Shown: positions 49,201 through 60,362 of the stretch, one piece after another
Position numbering within the stretch: position 1 is the first letter of the stretch
Layout: every line of letters begins with the position of its first letter
NCBI GenBank assembly: GCA_021229015.1
Contig: CM037795.1
Coordinates: 19,301,166-19,365,165, forward strand
DNA length: 64,000 nucleotides
Direction of reading: 5' to 3'
Source of the DNA: Solen grandis
Taxonomy: Eukaryota > Mollusca > Bivalvia > Adapedonta > Solenidae
Translations under genes and position numbers: made by a program
Notes under the pieces: generated by a model
What the model was told of the DNA's origin: nothing
The model's database searches: none
The model's input: the letters and a program-made list of their open reading frames with translations, nothing else

Positions 49201-51232
49201 GTTCAATATGTATATTAAAAGAAAGAATGAAAAACTTGACTCAAGATGAGAAAGCAAGTTAAAAAGACAACAGAAGATGTCTCTAGTAATATTTCCACAT
49301 GCAAAATGCATCTATATGAGGTTAAGGCCTAGGGATTATCTAACTTTAATCTTTAAAAATTCCTTACTTAAAAGCATTGATTAATCACAGAGCCTATTAT
49401 CTTAATCTTAAACCAATGCAATTACAAACACAATAATCCTTTTCATTATTGTATAAACACATAACTGCATTTCCATATCTTCAAATTATGTAATTAGAAA
49501 ATCTACAAAAGCCATTAAAAAGTATCAATTTTCACCTTCAAAGTAATCCAGGCCACTTCATATTATAGATAAAAATCTTAAAACATTTACAGCACAAGAA
49601 TTTTATACAGGAAAAAAATACTGTTGTTCAAGAAGGCAAACTACTAAAAAATACTGTTGCTGCTACTACTACTACTACTGTAATACTTCTGTTACTACAA
49701 CCTGACGTCTATATCAATAGCACTTAAATTGCTGTCAAATAACATCTGATATCAAACAAACTACACAACAAAATCACAATTTATCTGCATTAAAAGTTTT
49801 AGGTAAAATAAAACCTTTAGAATTTATTACTTTCAATGTATAAATGTATATTTTACAAAATGTACTTATTATTTCAAGTCTAAAATTCAACATACATTGT
49901 ATAATGTCTTTAATATATAACCAAAATAATACTACACCTGAATATTATCTTCAAACATTTCCCTGCTTTAGAAATGACATCAATAATCTCTAATTAAGAA
50001 TACCTATAACTTGCACACAATGCACATCTACTAAATACACCTTCTAGATATCAATATTATTTTAAAAATACATCACTACTGTACTGATCATTTCACAAAA
50101 TCTGACACTGGAACATATTTTCCTCGGACTAACAACAATATTTAAGCATTTCCTTTATCCTATCCTCTTATTCCATTCTCACAATTTCATACATATGTAT
50201 ATAATATATACCTTATCTAAGAAAAACACAATAAATCAAAAGACACCTGACATATACATACTCTCTATAGATATAAACCTGAACTCATCCAAGCCATGAA
50301 ATCAAATCCTACTAGCCTTCATCCATCAACGAATAAACACTCATTTCCATAAATAACACCAATTTATCTTATTTACTCCGCTTACATCACAATCGTAAAC
50401 ATGTCTTATTAATTTTTCACGGCCAAATCAGTATTTTGTCGCTGGGCACTTTTTACACGTAACTTTCTCCGGCTATTACTACCACATCACTGATCTCTCC
50501 AGTCTTCCTTACTTTCACACCTCACGAATACGGCTGATTTACTGCACTATCTCCATTTGCACAATGATAACACACTAAGCCATATGAGAATTCTACTGAA
50601 AAGTATAAACACCTCACATTTAAGGACAAAACTTTATGAAGCTATCACCTTAAAGGAAACACCTCGACAAATCTTCGACTGTTTAACATTCTGACTCAGA
50701 TCCTGTGTTCGTACTAAAGGGTTTCAGTTCGTTGCTCCTCCCACCTTTACAATAGGGTACCAAATTGCCGAACAAACAAATCCTCTTAAAAAAATCAAGC
50801 CCTCTCTTAAAAAAAAAATCAAAATAATGACAAAAGAATCATTGAGAATTTCAACTGTTAAGTGAGGATTTTAAATTCAGCAAATAAAGCTCGTTCATTT
50901 CTTTCGCCGGTCTTTTGCCCATTCAGGCCTAGGACTAATGTTAACAGGACGATCTAGATAAGATGAGCAGGCAAGATACAGGATGTGTCAGGGTCGCCAA
51001 GGTTTGTGTCAATTTCATCTTCATACCAAACCCATGCACATGTTCTTTCTTTGGGTTGTTTTTGTGACTTGCAAGCTGAAAATACATGTATTTCCTTCTT
51101 CCTGTTTTTCCTTTTTTCTTTTGGTATGCTGAATAATATATATTCATATATATATACATTTTCTAGCCTTCATGTCACACTTGCATAGAAACAAGATGTC
51201 ATTTGGAAAGCTAAATCCACTTAAGATATCAA

Positions 51233-51440
51233 CCATTTACTTCATGAATATTCATGCATAAATTTAAGACTTCACAGATCTTAAAATGGTATATTATGTA
51301 TTATAAAACAAAGGATATTTCTTTGCTGTGTAGACTGTATAGAAACTGAGCTATATTAGTGTTTGAGGATTCCTGGGGCATCTGATCTGGGTCTGTAATA
51401 TTTATCAATGAGTCAAAACCAGTCTATATGAGGATTAAGA
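51233..51440 (+). mobile_element. MITE-C copy
   Basis: CCATTTACTTCATGAATATT at the left, CATCTGATCTGGGTCTGTAA in the middle and a TCTATATGAGG end. Confidence 0.65.
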
Positions 51441-52107
51441 TGAAATATATTTCACCTCTGTTATAAAATATTGCTATTTTCACCTAAAACATATGGAAGC
51501 TGAACATCTTTGTTACTTATTTTTAATAGGTCAATCCAAGTGACAATTTTTTAAATCAATCTTGGGGCAACAAAGAAGTTGAAACTATACTTAAAAATCT
51601 TGATCAACATGCTAAACTTCAATTACTTTCAACAGAGAAAAAAAAACTTAATACAGCAAAAACTGAATTTCTCCAGATCAAATTACTAGCCCCCATTGCA
51701 CCTGTACAGTTTAATTCCATTCTCTCATGCCACACTGAATTATTCACTGATCATTCACAATAACTGATTTCATTCATACAGGCAATGCACTGTGGAAGAA
51801 TTTAACCATTCTGAACACAAAGGGTGTGAGAACAAGCAATAATAACTCTAAAACTTTCAACCCCAACCTCACCCAAAATCTCTTAACATTTCTGCACAGC
51901 ACCAGTTATCTCCCCTTGCAGCCATAAAATCAAATATTTTTGTTTCCATTTTTCATCTTAAAATTAAGGAACTTAAGGAAATTCAGCAATAAATAAAATA
52001 ATAATTTTGTGACTAAAGGGGTAAACACTAAATTTTTCACTTTATATGAATTAGGGGACTAAAAAATCACATTTGACCTCCATGAAGAATAAACAATAAG
52101 TGTTCCT

Positions 52108-52226
52108 TCCAGCAACACATGTGTCACTTGCTGAAAAAATTAGACGGAAAAGTGTTACAAAGTTTGACAGATGATGGAGAAGTGATCCCTATGTGTTACC
52201 TCTGCTTACAGTAGGTGAAACAAAAA
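52108..52226. mobile_element. MITE-B copy
   Basis: ACACATGTGTCACTTGCTGAAA start, AGAAGTGATCCCTATGTG core and ACAGTAGGTGAAACAAAAA end. Confidence 0.65.
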
Positions 52227-53330
52227 TGATGCCAGTGCAAGTCTCAAACCAAGGAATTGAAAAATGATACACATTGCGCAACTATAGGCAACGAAATAAT
52301 GATTACAGTATGGAGACAAACAGCAAACACCTGCTGTTGACAACAAAAAGCTGTACATCATGTCTATAGAAACACAAATAAAGGTAATAGCACATCTGTA
52401 TTCATGCTTCGGGGAAACCAGTACAGAAACTATCACAAACTATGTCAGAATCATTCATCCATCAATCCTTAGAAGAATTGACACAACCTTTAAATGAGAC
52501 TGGAATTTATTGAGGTTGCCGCGACATAAACTTTAAGTTACTAGACAACACCTTTAAATACCAGTCGTTTCATGCTAGCCTTTCAATTACTTTTAATTCA
52601 CTCCCTGGTGTATACAAAGGAGGTGGGGGTCTTGGGCTATCTTTGAAATTAAATTTCTCGTCAGTTATAACTCAAATTACTTCTAATCCTGGCCTAACAC
52701 CCAATCATGATCAATCCTACAACAGGCATCTTGAGTCTATTTCATGGTAATTGGAAAGTTGTCCCAAATCCAATTATGGTTACATTCCAACAAAACATGG
52801 AGCTATTTCTGTAGTGATGAATACCCCTGCTACAACATCTTAATTGTTATTTTGCATTACATTGTATTGTTTTGTAACTATCATGCAATATGCAACTGAA
52901 TAAATATCCTTAAACCATAAACTTCTTAACAATATGGGAAGATACTGAACATGTGTAAAGCACAACACAATTTGATGGGATGCAAAATGATGGGGCAATT
53001 AAGGCACATGATTTCCACATATGTAAGGTAAGGGATATAATCAAAGCACTGATAGCAACGAAAAAACAGTTTTAGATGGAATTTTTAAAAAAAAAAAAAA
53101 TATTAATTTTCAAGCAATGCAAGATTTTATTGTAAGTACTGTAGATTGCATTAAAATTGAAAGATAAATTGTTATAGCTGCAAGCAACCCTGTTCAAAAA
53201 TGTTAATCTGGTGCAGAAATGGATACTCCACCAAATCCATGTTAAAATTCTCTACCACATATTGTATTCTACAAGACTAAAATTAAACACAACCTATTGC
53301 TGGAAGGATAAGTATCTCCATCTGATCCTA

Positions 53331-53371
53331 ATAGAGAAATTGATAGGAAATGCAGAGAAATTGATAGGAAA
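53331..53371. repeat. Short direct duplication (about 20 bases)
   Basis: AGAGAAATTGATAGGAAAT is present twice in a row. Confidence 0.85.
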
Positions 53372-53627
53372 TCCAATTAATGTAAAACCCAACCAATTAG
53401 TAAGTAACCTTGTCAGTCACCTCCAGGCCAATCTGTTGTTCTAAAATGGCGCATAATAAATTCTCATTAGAAGGTGGTGTTCTTTTCTGCTGAAGCTCTA
53501 AGCAATTACATTTCATTGTAATCTATCTTTTGCCCTGGTGAAATTGCATACTACAATAAAAGAGACTATTTTTCCTCCAAACCATTTCATCACCTTCTAT
53601 TTCTATATGCACCTTGAGTAGTTTGGC

Positions 53628-53727
53628 NNNNNNNNNNNNNNNNNNNNNNNNNNNNNNNNNNNNNNNNNNNNNNNNNNNNNNNNNNNNNNNNNNNNNNNNN
53701 NNNNNNNNNNNNNNNNNNNNNNNNNNN
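53628..53727. other. Assembly gap (100 N)
   Basis: Exactly 100 N, a gap of unknown length between the two septin N-terminal exons. Confidence 0.99.
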
Positions 53728-54461
53728 AGTCTGCCTTGCTAAGCATGTAAGAAAGTTTATACCATCTTAACCTTTTAAGTTTCAAAACTTGTAATTGTTT
53801 TTTTTCCCCCTTTTAAAACAAACTTGTTAAAAAGGTTTACCAAACTAGGTGAAAGCTATAATTCTGTCACGCAAAGCCTTTAAATTCCTTCTTAAAAGAA
53901 ATATATTAAGAAAATTATGCTGCAGTTAAATTTCCGTAAATTTTGCACTTGGTGGGTCCACGATATTTAAGGAAGGTTTCCAATATCAAATTGATGGAAT
54001 ATGATATCGCTTATTGTGACTTAACAATTGACAGGGAAAGCACACATTGAGGTTGCATGTTTGGATTAGGGTTTCCAGAACAAAGTGATTAACCTGACCA
54101 ACTATTGCTGCAATGTCATGACAACTGATACCCTAGGTCACTGCGGGTTATGGTCAGTTACGTGGCACCCTGACACTGATGTAGTTTTCAAAAGGGAAAA
54201 TAAATTCTGTCAAAATTGTTAATTATTTGCTGAATGTAATTTCAACAAAAAATTGCAAGTATCACTTTTTCCATTCTGCCTCCTGCAGTGTCTGATTTCA
54301 CAGGTGGTCCAATTCTCTTGTATACAGATTTGCTTGTTTGCTTCATTAATGCAGTAACTCTTATGATAGCTCTCAAATGAAGATACCTGCAATTGGTTTG
54401 AGGTTTGTCTGTTTGCTTGTGTTTTATAGTATCTCACAAACAGTATTTCAATCCTTTTGGT

Positions 54462-54650
54462 GCCCGGTGACCGAGTGGTTCGGGCGTCCACCTCAGGAGC
54501 AAGAGGGCGTGGGTTTGATTCCCCAGCCACGACATACCAAAGCTGGTTGGCCCGGTGTCAGGTGTGGTAGTACTATATCTGTCTTAAGTAGACATAGTCT
54601 CCAAATGACTGAAATATCAGTGGTGGGACGTTAAACCCAACAAACAACCC
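54462..54650 (+). mobile_element. SINE family 2 copy, short form
   Basis: GTGCCCGGTGACCGAGTGGT head, GGGTTTGATTCCCC B box, GTCTCCAAATGACTGAAATA and a CCCAACAAACAACC tail. The middle of the body is shorter than in other copies. Confidence 0.83.
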
Positions 54651-54679
54651 TTAAGGAAATGTGAACAAGTTGCAAGATG

Positions 54680-54858
54680 GCAGCCAGACCCATTCACAAT
54701 CTCAGACACTGGGCCTACCAGTCCTGGTAATACCCTTCTTTGCTGAGTGTTAAGCAAGGAAGATGCTAACAGTACCATTGCTATGTCATGGCCAGAGATT
54801 CAAATTTATGACCTCCAAATCACTAGATGGACACTCTAACCACTCAGCCACTAGAACT
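54680..54858 (-). mobile_element. SINE family 2 copy, tail missing
   Basis: Minus strand: AGTTCTAGTGGCTGAGTGGT head and the body to the CCAGGACTGGTAGGCCC part. Confidence 0.72.
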
Positions 54859-55239
54859 GGCTAAGATATGATTAATCCAAGAAAAATGTTTGGATACTTG
54901 AACACAGAAAGATGACCATCTACGACACCTGAGGGTCAGCATCATGACTACCTTAGGCTTTATCTCACTTTGCTTCTCAAAATTTTGCAAACTGACTGAA
55001 AAGGACTCCTTATCCCTCTAATATCAAATATCACCCCATATCACATGGCTTAATCTAATTAAATATCTGTCAGGCACATGCAATATAAAACCAGTCCAGG
55101 CTTGCATTAGATGCTGTGTGGCAGTATTAACTTTAAAGGTTTTGCTGGACACGGCCCTCAATATTACCATAGTCTCCCTTACAAATGCTCGCCCTCTTAC
55201 CCCCAATGGTATATGAAAGCTGAATAAGTATAGGAAACT

Positions 55240-55530
55240 TGAGCTTACGACTTGACCTTGTGCAAATGACCTTTGATCTGGGGTCATGGCCTGTGTCTCT
55301 AGTTAAAAGTATGCAGAGTTGGCCAAGACCTAAGCATTTGAAGTCCCTGTGACCTTGAGTAAATGACCTTGGGTGAAGGTCATGACTCCCTCTTGCCATG
55401 AGCATCCTCAGTGTTCAGTATGGAATTTGAATTTGAGATATATTGGACAGGAGTCTAGTGCTTGCAATCCAATTGCCACTTTGACCCTGAAAAAATAACA
55501 TCGGGTTAGGGTCATGACTCCCTCAGGTCA
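55240..55530. repeat. Degenerate TGACCTT/GGTCATG repeat
   Basis: AAATGACCTT(T/G)G followed by AGGTCATGACTCCCTC-like sequence occurs two to three times (55266, 55363, 55500). Origin not recognised. Confidence 0.55.
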
Positions 55531-55587
55531 TAAGCACAGGAGTTGTAAATGCCCAGGCATCACACAGACACAAGACCTTTATCACTT

Positions 55588-56130
55588 AACCCTTTACCTC
55601 ATGAATATTCATGTACAAAAGTATTAATTTAATGAACCCTAACTGCTGTAACTGGTAGATTAAACAATGGATTTTTCTTTGCCATACAATTTATTCATTA
55701 GGTTTAACATCCCACCAACTGTATTTCAGTCATTTTGAGGCGATGTCTACTTGAGACAGAAAAAGTGCTGCCACACTGCAGTAGATACGTGGCATGATAC
55801 CATACCCATTCACATTATCCTAACACTGAGCCAAACAGTCCTTGAACTACCCTTATATGCTGAGCGCCAATCAAACAGCTATACCTGAGTACCATTTCTT
55901 AAGACTTTGGTATGTCGCAGCCAGGGATCAAAACCATGACCTCCCTATTCTGGGGTGGAAGCTCTTACCACTCAGCCACTGTGACTGGTTTTGCCATGCA
56001 GCATCTGTGCTACAATATTGTATAGGCAAACAGTGGAGACCCTGATCAAACTGTTCCTGGAAGTAGCTGTCTGATCTGGGTCAACTCTGTTGGCCAATAA
56101 TTCAAAATTCTCATTGATTCAAATTAGAAT
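55588..56130 (+). mobile_element. MITE-C copy split by a SINE
   Basis: Left end TTAACCCTTTACCTCATGAA, interrupted at 55688 by a SINE and resumed at 55990 with TTTGCCATGCAGCATC, then GGCAAACAGTGGAGACCCTG. Confidence 0.78.
55689..55989 (-). mobile_element. SINE family 2 copy with target-site duplication
   Basis: Minus strand, about 300 bases, head CCAGTCACAGTGGCTGAGTG, inserted in a MITE-C. Flanks TTTGCCATACA (55678-55688) and TTTGCCATGCA (55990-56000) match at 10 of 11 positions. Confidence 0.85.
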
Positions 56131-56598
56131 ATTTTGATCATTAGACTACAAGGCTAGTCTAAGCTTTTCCTTAGCAATATATCCATCATAAGTAACTGCA
56201 AATTTATAGGCACTTTTAGATATTCATTTTAAGATATACTTCTTACTCCATCTTTATCTGTTACCACAATCTTAATTGCATTTACTTTATCCAGATGGCC
56301 ATTTATATTTGAAATTATACAGGATATAAAATTTTCATGTTGCCTTTTTTATTAATCATCTTTATCATTTACGCCTGAAATGAAACCAAGGGTGATGAAT
56401 AAAATTAACTTAATGTAGTAGGGGTACTATATTTGTCATGTAAATGCATAGTAATTTGATACAAGTTTGTCACTTTAATAGCTTTTAATGGATAAGTCGT
56501 CCATACGGTGAGCAGTAACTGAATGTTATAGCTAACTTACAGGAGGCCCATGTGATATACCATAAAATTAACAATTTCACACATTTTAAGTTATCAGT

Positions 56599-56840
56599 TT
56601 AACCCTTTCCCTCATAGAGGAAACCATGAAAAGACCTATGCCAACAGCATAAAACCAGATCAGCCTGCGAGTAACTCGCAGGCTGATCAGGTTTTATGCT
56701 GTTCGCTGCTCCTCAGTGGTCTGGAAATGAGGATTTTGTAATTAAATTTGGTAAGGTTTAACTGTGGTTTTCTGCAGATCAGGCTTTATGTGGTACCTAT
56801 TGAGTGCGTCAAAATGAGTCTATATGAGGGAAAGGGTTAA
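56599..56840 (+). mobile_element. MITE-A copy
   Basis: Full length, TTAA ends perfect, hairpin intact. Among the best-preserved copies. Confidence 0.87.
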
Positions 56841-56852
56841 CAGTTATTTTGT

Positions 56853-56865
56853 GGGGGGGGGGGGG
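56853..56865. repeat. Poly-G run (13 bases)
   Basis: Uninterrupted G run just after a MITE-A right end. Confidence 0.9.
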
Positions 56866-57689
56866 TTACAGGCAAAAAAAAATTGTGAACCTAATCATTG
56901 CAAAATGTATCATTGGATGGTTTGCTGATATAAATCTTGTTGATATTATCAGATGTCCATAGATTTATATGTGCGATATTAACATTAAGAAAATGCTGCT
57001 GGCTGTAAATGACTAATTTTTGTGTCCACAAACTTAAATCGGTTACAATATTGGTACCTGGTTCCAATTCCACCTGCCTTACTTGGAACTTAGTAATATT
57101 TAAATGCATCATTCATCATTCTTATTTCCCTTAAAATTACCTAAATATTTAATTTCTTAACAATTTATGTGAACTCAGTATATAACAATTTAATAAACTT
57201 TTAACATTTTCTTAAACTTTAATATTTTCTAAAACTATTTGTATAATAACAAGAAGGTGGAATGGGTTTCTTCTTCACTTTAAATTATTTATATTAACAT
57301 TTTAATGCCATTTTGATCTTTCTCCAGGAAGGGAAGTAACTGTTACTTAGATGCACATTTAAGATAATTCACTAAGCATATAAGAGCTTACCTCCCCTGT
57401 TTGTGTGATTTTAACACTGCATGTTAATGTTGACGTGATATTAATTTACACATGCATAATCACATGGCAAGGATATGCTGGCTTTCTAGTCATTATGCCT
57501 CTCCTTCTTATACACCGGCATGTAGTGACTGAGTCATACCAAAGTGAGACATGCAGCTTCTACATGATTATGTTTGACACAAATTGTCTTGTTTAAAAAA
57601 GAAAAAATATATATATTTGTATCTCCCATCACCTTTGTCAGTCTGTTTTTTTTATATCTTCTGTCCTTATATCATTTCTACATTCTTCT

Positions 57690-57895
57690 CTCTATTTCTT
57701 TCTCTCTCTCTCTCCATTCTGTATGTTTCCCTCCCTCCTCCTCTCTCTCTCTATTCCCTTTTTAAACCTTTCTTTTACTCCCTCAACATCTACGCTTCCC
57801 TTTTTACCAAATCCTCTCTCTCTCTTTCAATCTATTTATCTCTCTCTCTCTCTCTCTCCCTTCTCTCTATCTATCTATCTATCTATCTCATTCAT
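57690..57895. repeat. TC / TATC microsatellite tract
   Basis: Long CTCTCT runs with an ATCTATCTATCTATCT block near 57868-57888. Confidence 0.95.
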
Positions 57896-58551
57896 TCATT
57901 TTCTCCTTCCATCATTTTGTAATACAATCCAGTATCGATGTAATGAAATAGCACCAAACCATGCTAATACTTCGTTCTATCACATCTTTGTTCTACACAT
58001 CTTTGTTCTATCACATCTTTCCTTCATAAGCACAAGGTTTTTTGCTTCTATTGTAATACCATGTATTATCGTATAAGAGTCAACAGTGCCGTAAATTGCA
58101 ATGCCATGATAAATATTGTCGAAATTAGTTGTATGCATAAAGAATTTGAAAATTTGTTAATTTTTCATTAAGTGTACATGAGGATAATCACTGAATTACT
58201 CAAAATGGTGTAACTAGATTATAAGACACTGAATCTTTTACGTACTATTCTTATGTTTGTCTTATCATGTAGTGAAATGTACTGCCAAAACAAGAATGAC
58301 CAACAACATTTATACGGTTGATTATGTATTGACACAATAATTACTTAATAACAATTACTCAAGTTGCTCCTGCTTCATTCAAACTTGCTTGTATTATTTG
58401 TACCATTGTGTCACGGATGCCATACTGATTGGCTAATTATACGTCATAATTGCTGACACACGAAAGCCATCTGTGTCTGTGATATGCGTGAAAAAAATGA
58501 CCAACACTTTGTTCGAGCGCATCATTAATCAACTGATTATTGGTTTTTTAG

Positions 58552-58732
58552 TTTAAATTTATTTATTTTACGTCGACTGGGAAACAAGTTCTTACAACTT
58601 ATACTAATCCCTCTAGACGGTTCCTGGGTTGGACCAGTACTTTGCATCTGGGAAGGTCGTGGAGAATTCTTGCCTTCAACAGGGTTCAAACCCATAACCT
58701 TTGGATCCGTAACCACTGGACCATGGCACCCT
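58552..58732 (-). mobile_element. SINE family 1 copy, near full length
   Basis: Minus strand: GGGTGCCATGGTCCAGTGGT head, AGGTTATGGGTTTGAACCC B box, AGATGCAAAGTACTGGTCCA body, TCGACGTAAAATAAATAAAT tail. Confidence 0.82.
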
Positions 58733-59955
58733 AATTGGTCTAGGGGACTTCTTCTTTGGTTCACTCCAGAGCATCTTTGTCCCTTCCAAACTTTGTTCCA
58801 TTGCATTTTTTTTTACATTGTTTAAAGAACAAAATTCTGCCAGGACCTGAGACTTTTACACCTTTATTTTAATCCATCCCATTTCATTCCATCATAAATG
58901 GACTGTACACGAAATTGTGATGCAGCTTCATCAATGGTGCAATTAAGACAAAAACAACAAACGCGAGTTTTATGTTTATTTTGGACTCCCAACAAGTGCT
59001 TAACTAAATAAACAGCTTAATGATTACTTGGATGTAGAAAGGAGCAACCTTGACTCTTTCCTTCCTTTTAACAAAAACAAACAGTATCCATGTTTCAACA
59101 CACTGACAGGTCCAGCAAGAGAGGGGTAACTCACTATGTAGGAATGTGCAGTTTATATTGCCACTTACTGTAAAATGTACTTCAACACATCTATCATGAA
59201 TTCCAGCTTTACTGCCTCTTTAGAAACTATTAGCACTGGGCAAACTTGATGCATATCCACTGCAACAGATGCATGTTCCTTGCATTCAATGATTACTTTA
59301 TTAATACCCTTCCCTTCATGTACACATTTGCGACTTGATGGATGTCATTTGTAACTGAACTTTAAAATTTTTCATAGTTTTTGAAACAACTGATTTTCTT
59401 TACCATGCAGATTGTAAATCTGAGCAACAGTATTATACAAGAAAACAGAGACATCTCCTGGAGGGAGCTGTCCGATCAGAACCTCATCTGTCTAGGTCTA
59501 TAAATTATGTGGTATGGGGATATAATCAAATGCAATGTACATTTTTTTTGCTGGGACTACGACATAACATTTTGTTGACATCTTTAGTACCCTAGTCTGT
59601 ATGTCAGTTATTCTGACCTCCTTTTCATGCATGAACCAGTGTCGCAGACTGTTATCCTGCAAGTAATGCATGCAACTTTCTCCCTTAATACATGGCAGAT
59701 TTTGAAATTTATCACCATTGCTTGTCTGAAACAAATGATCTTAAAGATAAGTTGGCAACATGGCATTTTTGTGAAGGAAAAGGACAATGAATGGCTTTTG
59801 CTTCACTGTCAAGGAATGAAATATTACAATAAAGTAATAGTCATGTGTTAACATAATAATAATAATTAATTAAAAACTGAAAAATTACTGAGCAAAGCAC
59901 AGAGCAAGAAAAACAGAGCAGGAGGCAAGGTTATAGAAGAATACAACTTGATAAG

Positions 59956-60069
59956 AAGAGTTCCTTGGAGCACATGTGTCACATGCTGAAAGAAGCATGA
60001 TGGAAAAGTGACAGACGGACAGGTGGACAGACTGATGACGGAGAAGTGATCCCTAGGTGACACAAAAAT
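59956..60069. mobile_element. MITE-B copy
   Basis: GGAGCACATGTGTCACATGCTGAAAG start and GAAGTGATCCCTAGGTGACACAAAAA end. The right part is shortened. It lies about 145 bases downstream (gene sense) of the distal septin exon. Confidence 0.65.
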
Positions 60070-60212
60070 GGATACATCTGTCCTGAACTATATAAGGCCA
60101 TCTCAGACGAAGACAAAATCATGCATATTTTTAAGTCGAATGATACAAAGATAAATCAGTATTACACTGTCCATCTTTATCAGGAATGACACACTAGACA
60201 AAGTCCACCTAC

Positions 60213-60362
60213 CTTCAGGTACCTTGACAACAAAATCTCTCCACAATTTTTCCGCAGCTTCAAATCCTTAAACGCCTCGCCAGGAGACGTTGGTTCGGAT
60301 GGCGCGGGACTTGCAGATTTGACAGAGTCAGTATCAACTCCGTTCACTATATGTTCACTCAT
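60213..60362 (-). CDS. SEPTIN2: Septin alternative N-terminal exon (distal, 50 aa)
   Basis: From ATG (60362-60360), MSEHIVNGVDTDSVKSASPA, then PSEPTSPGEAFKDLKLRKNC and GEILLSRYLK, to an AAG|GTAGGT donor at 60212. It is 50 codons, phase 0, and so could splice to the core exon at 16987, skipping the proximal exon. The SASPAPSEPTSP stretch suggests a disordered segment with SP/TP sites. A second GT (GTACCT) lies 10 bases upstream of the chosen donor, but using it would leave phase 2, which does not fit the core. The open frame continues upstream of the ATG without another ATG. I recognise no domain. It could belong to a different gene further left in the transcript order, but no other exons on this strand are visible to receive it. 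Confidence 0.65.

Larger units (their letters stand above)
30378..60212. other. Septin region between the two N-terminal exons
   Basis: About 30 kb, an intron for the distal isoform and upstream sequence for the proximal one. It is packed with SINEs, MITEs and minisatellites listed separately, and has one 100-N gap (53628-53727). No other coding exon is supported on either strand. Plus-strand G is strongly depleted in 30420-33700 and 49320-50700 (see findings). Confidence 0.7.
95..60362 (-). other. SEPTIN2: Septin gene (SEPT2 subgroup), 3' end outside window
   Basis: Nine coding exons on the minus strand, all with GT donors; the eight splice acceptors I placed are AG. Phases chain without a break: 0 into 16987-16882, 1 into 7533-7447, 1 into 4574-4451, 2 into 3134-3000, 2 into 2468-2351, 0 into 909-808, 0 into 240-95, then 2 out of the window. 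Septins are GTP-binding cytoskeletal proteins that assemble into hetero-oligomeric filaments at membranes, the cytokinetic furrow and cilia (family knowledge). The core matches Sep1/SEPTIN2-type proteins better than SEPT6, 7 or 9 types by my memory of the families. Missing here: the C-terminal part of the septin unique element and the coiled coil. Introns run from 531 bases to about 43 kb (for the distal start). Confidence 0.93.

Noticed and set aside
49057..49311. Overlapping frames on both strands with VGVRSCGRVASNF-like sequence
   Set aside because: Falls in a diverged dispersed repeat with a cytosine-rich CGCCACCCGCCC part; no protein family recognised.
57574..58076. Ser/Leu-rich plus-strand frames in three registers
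   Set aside because: Translations of TC and TATC microsatellites.
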